Of a stretch of 64,000 nucleotides of DNA, positions 62,105 to 64,000 are shown piece by piece. The stretch's first letter is position 1, and the number at the start of each line of letters is the position of its first letter. The notes beneath the pieces were generated by a model. That model had not been told where the DNA came from and searched no databases. It worked only from the letters and a program-made list of their open reading frames with translations. The position numbers were made by a program, and so were the translations under genes. Location: contig JAFKGI010000002.1 in NCBI GenBank assembly GCA_017307785.1, forward strand, positions 124,001-188,000. Reading direction: 5' to 3'. The DNA is from Vulcanimicrobiota bacterium (lineage in GTDB: Bacteria; Vulcanimicrobiota; Xenobia; Xenobiales; JADMJV01).

Positions 62105-62548
62105 ATGTTCTTCATGCACCGATTCCAGCCACAGGTTCACGCTCTCTTTAGAGTCGTGCTGGGCTTCCTGTTTGCCTGTCACGGAGCCCAGAAGCTGTTC
62201 GGCCTCCCCCACCCCCCGGCCAACGGCACCGTGGAATGGATGTCTTTCATGGGCTTCGCGGGGATGCTCGAGTTCTTCGGCGGCCTGATGATCCTCCTGG
62301 GATTCTTCACCCGCCCGGTCGCCTTCTTGCTCTCGGGCATGATGGCGGTGGCCTACTTTATGGCTCACCAGCCCCAGGGCGCTCTGCCGATCACCAACAA
62401 GGGTGAACCGGCCGTGCTCTACTGCTTCGCCTTTTTCTTCCTGTCCGCCGCCGGTGCCGGTCTCTACAGTCTGGACGCCTACATGGCGCAACGCCGACTG
62501 GAGAGCGGGCACGTGAGCGCGGACGAGCGCCTGCGCAGGGCCAGCTAA
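62105..62548 (+). CDS. DoxX-family membrane protein
   Basis: The 147-residue protein has four TM helices and the DoxX pattern: 'RVVLGFLFACHGAQKLFG', 'GFAGMLEFFGGLMILLGFFTRPVAF', 'MMAVAYFMAHQPQG' and 'GEPAVLYCFAFFFLSAAGAG'. Relatives work in thiosulfate:quinone oxidation or detoxification, and many have no known role. GGGAGG precedes the ATG. It is a single-gene unit with its own terminator. Confidence 0.92.
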   Translation: MFFMHRFQPQVHALFRVVLGFLFACHGAQKLFGLPHPPANGTVEWMSFMGFAGMLEFFGGLMILLGFFTRPVAFLLSGMMAVAYFMAHQPQGALPITNKGEPAVLYCFAFFFLSAAGAGLYSLDAYMAQRRLESGHVSADERLRRAS

Positions 62549-62583
62549 AAAACTTCCGTCCGCTCAACGCGGTCACAATCCTT

Positions 62584-62620
62584 GAGGTCGGGCTTCCTGG
62601 ACGAGCCCGGCCTCTTTTTT
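62584..62620 (+). terminator. Rho-independent terminator after doxX
   Basis: An 11-bp stem (GAGGTCGGGCT/AGCCCGGCCTC, one G-T pair) is followed by six T. The T-tract overlaps the stop codon of the converging phosphorylase gene. Confidence 0.93.
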
Positions 62621-63416
62621 AGGTCCGGGGGTGGGCTCGGGGAATCGACATTTTCGTGGCGCCCAGGAAGTCAACGGCACCGACGCAGCCACAGCCGGGC
62701 CCATCTTCGAAGCCTTGCAGCGCCTGCTGAAGAATCGACAGCATAGCGGCGCGCTGAGCGCTCAGGTCGCGCACCACCGCCAGCTCTTCTTCCAGACCGA
62801 CTGCCAGGTTCATGGAAAGGCCGACTCCGGCAAAGTGCATGCCCAGTTCGCGGGCTAACGCCACCTCGGGAACGCCGGTCATACCCACCACGTCCCCACC
62901 CCAGGCCGTCAGCAGACGCACTTCCGCGGGCGATTCGAAGCGCGGCCCGTTGGTGGCGGCATAGGTGGCTTTGGGCACGATTTCCACCCCCTGGGCGGCC
63001 GCCTGCTCCAAAATCACCTTGCCCAGACGGGGACAGTAGGGCCGGCTCATATCAGCGTGGCCCACGCCCCAGTCACCGCCCGTGTAAAAGGTGTCGGCGC
63101 GGCCGTTGGTGCGATCGATGAAGTCCGTCATCAAAGCCAGGCCGCGCAGCGGGATCGAACGATGCAGCGACCCCACCGCGTAGGCGGCCACCACCGACTC
63201 GACTCCCAGGCTGTGCAGAGCCCAGAAGTTCGCGCGGTAGTTGATGGCGTGGGGCGGCGTGTCGTGATGCAGGCCGTGACGGGGCAGAAAAACCAGGTCT
63301 CCCTGGCAACGGTTATAGGCAGCGGGTCCAAAGGGAGTCTCGACCACAACCGGAGTCGGATCGAACCCGGGCAGATCGTAGATTCCCGTGCCCGCAATGA
63401 TAGCGTGCTTAGGCAT
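62619..63416 (-). CDS. mtnP: 5'-Methylthioadenosine/methylthioinosine phosphorylase family protein
   Basis: The 265-residue purine nucleoside phosphorylase has 'IIAGTGIYDLPGF' at the start, the phosphate-binding 'RHGLHHDTPPHAINYRANFWAL', 'TYAATNGPRFESPAEVRLL' and 'DVVGMTGVPEVALARELGMHF'. The 'Y-R-A-N' and 'M-T-G-x-P-E' motifs are those of the MTAP/MTIP group. It splits methylthio-purine nucleosides for methionine and purine salvage; whether it prefers adenosine or inosine cannot be read off. The ATG overlaps the upstream hydrolase stop (TAATG). Confidence 0.88.
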   Translation of the reverse strand: MPKHAIIAGTGIYDLPGFDPTPVVVETPFGPAAYNRCQGDLVFLPRHGLHHDTPPHAINYRANFWALHSLGVESVVAAYAVGSLHRSIPLRGLALMTDFIDRTNGRADTFYTGGDWGVGHADMSRPYCPRLGKVILEQAAAQGVEIVPKATYAATNGPRFESPAEVRLLTAWGGDVVGMTGVPEVALARELGMHFAGVGLSMNLAVGLEEELAVVRDLSAQRAAMLSILQQALQGFEDGPGCGCVGAVDFLGATKMSIPRAHPRT

Positions 63417-64000
63417 TACCCTTTCAGCGTGCGGCGGAAGAAATCAAAAACCTGCTGACGCAGCTTCGGCTGAGAAGGCTCGGCCGTGCCCTCCACGTTG
63501 CGGAAGTCGTGGCCGGCGTGCTGGACCGGCACCAGCTTGGCCGAGACTTCGGCAGCACGGAGGCTACCGTAGAGTTGCTCCGATTGACTGAAGGGCACCA
63601 GTTTGTCCTGCAGTCCGTGCATGATCAGAAACGGCGGCGCTCCTCGATGCACCAGAAACAGCGGGCTGGCCTGACGCCAGAGCAGTGAATCGTCCCCAAA
63701 AGCCTGCTTGACGGTATTCTTGGCGCTCTCGGAGGCGTTTTCCAGACCCTGAAAGCTGGTCGGACCGAACCAGTCCACCACCGCCTGCACGTTGCTGGGA
63801 ACCTCCAGGTTCTCACCCACATCCCAAGGGCCGGGCTTGTCAGAGAGTCCCGCCAGCACGGCCAGATGAGCGCCCGCCGAGGAACCCCAGAGCCCGACCT
63901 TGTCAGGGTTCAGCTGATATTGAGCCGCATGGCTCCGCAGAAAGCGAATGGCCGCTTTGACGTCCTGGATGTAGGCCGGGAACTTGAATTCCGGCGCCAG
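63416..64000 (-). CDS. Alpha/beta hydrolase (lipase/esterase, BD-FAE-like), C-terminal part
   Basis: The N-terminus lies past the window end. The visible ~194 residues contain 'KAAIRFLRSHAAQYQLNP', the nucleophile elbow 'GLWGSSAGAHLAVLAGLSD' (Gly-Ser-Ser-Ala-Gly), the acid in 'HGLQDKLVPFSQSEQL' and the catalytic His in 'HAGHDF'. This is the layout of alpha/beta hydrolase-3 and acylamidase-like carboxylesterases. It probably is the first gene of a pair with the phosphorylase. The substrate is unknown. Confidence 0.88.
   Translation of the reverse strand: MAPEFKFPAYIQDVKAAIRFLRSHAAQYQLNPDKVGLWGSSAGAHLAVLAGLSDKPGPWDVGENLEVPSNVQAVVDWFGPTSFQGLENASESAKNTVKQAFGDDSLLWRQASPLFLVHRGAPPFLIMHGLQDKLVPFSQSEQLYGSLRAAEVSAKLVPVQHAGHDFRNVEGTAEPSQPKLRQQVFDFFRRTLKG

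Overview
The window is GC-rich, densely packed bacterial chromosome with 54 supportable protein-coding genes (two cut by the window edges). I see no rRNA, tRNA, CRISPR array, transposase, phage gene or plasmid function. Envelope genes point to a diderm cell: an ExbB-ExbD-TonB set, a TolC-type outer-membrane factor, a PBP1C/alpha-2-macroglobulin pair, and a large beta-barrel whose N-terminus carries an SLH domain followed by a coiled coil. The SLH-porin layout is known from diderm lineages that tether the outer membrane through SLH domains (Cyanobacteria, Deinococcota, Armatimonadota, Negativicutes and relatives), so a lineage of that kind, perhaps Eremiobacterota/Vulcanimicrobiota-like, is my low-confidence guess. 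Start codons are often GTG or TTG, and operonic genes commonly overlap as ATGA, GTGA or TGATG.

Layout. 1-2.9 kb: a sensing module (periplasmic binding protein overlapping a two-TM sensor, divergent from a STAS anti-sigma antagonist and a DUF1275 membrane protein). 2.9-7.5 kb: a Gly-zipper protein, a DHH/DHHA1 phosphoesterase with a disordered leader, and two uncharacterised proteins. 7.6-15.4 kb: pbpC with a thioester-less alpha-2-macroglobulin lipoprotein. 15.6-19.3 kb: hybrid histidine kinase, DtxR-like regulator and YceH/DUF480 protein. 19.4-26.5 kb: a rhodanese-SufE-SGNH operon, an LTA-synthase-like sulfatase, and a glycosyltransferase operon. 26.7-31.1 kb: a well-isolated Gly-rich protein with its own terminator, the SLH porin, and a free-standing protein resembling only the cytoplasmic domain of the type III export gate FlhA.

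31.1-38.3 kb: a complete myo-inositol catabolic operon (iolC-iolB-exported orf-iolD-iolE-iolG-LacD-type aldolase). 38.3-41.1 kb: an LLM-class oxidoreductase and tonB-exbD-exbB. 41.1-45.8 kb: a TetR-controlled tripartite drug efflux operon with two visible operators. 45.8-57.1 kb: GST, a PD40 lipoprotein, an ADP-dependent sugar-kinase-like protein with a disordered leader, a beta-barrel, a 1010-residue coiled-coil protein with 21- and 49-residue repeats, and a group of uncharacterised exported proteins including one with ten 18-residue Pro/Ala repeats. 57.3-60.7 kb: a sugar ABC transporter whose permease and binding protein are one polypeptide. 60.7-64 kb: a secreted tyrosine phosphatase, DoxX, an MTA/MTI phosphorylase and a truncated alpha/beta hydrolase.

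The most unusual features are the orphan FlhA-C-like protein, the shared disordered leader (D-x-x-Q-[IL]-G at residues 32-38) on two unrelated enzymes, the permease-binding protein fusion, the bacterial ADP-dependent kinase relative, and the convergent gene ends: eight of ten convergent pairs overlap, four of them by exactly four bases that hold both stop codons.
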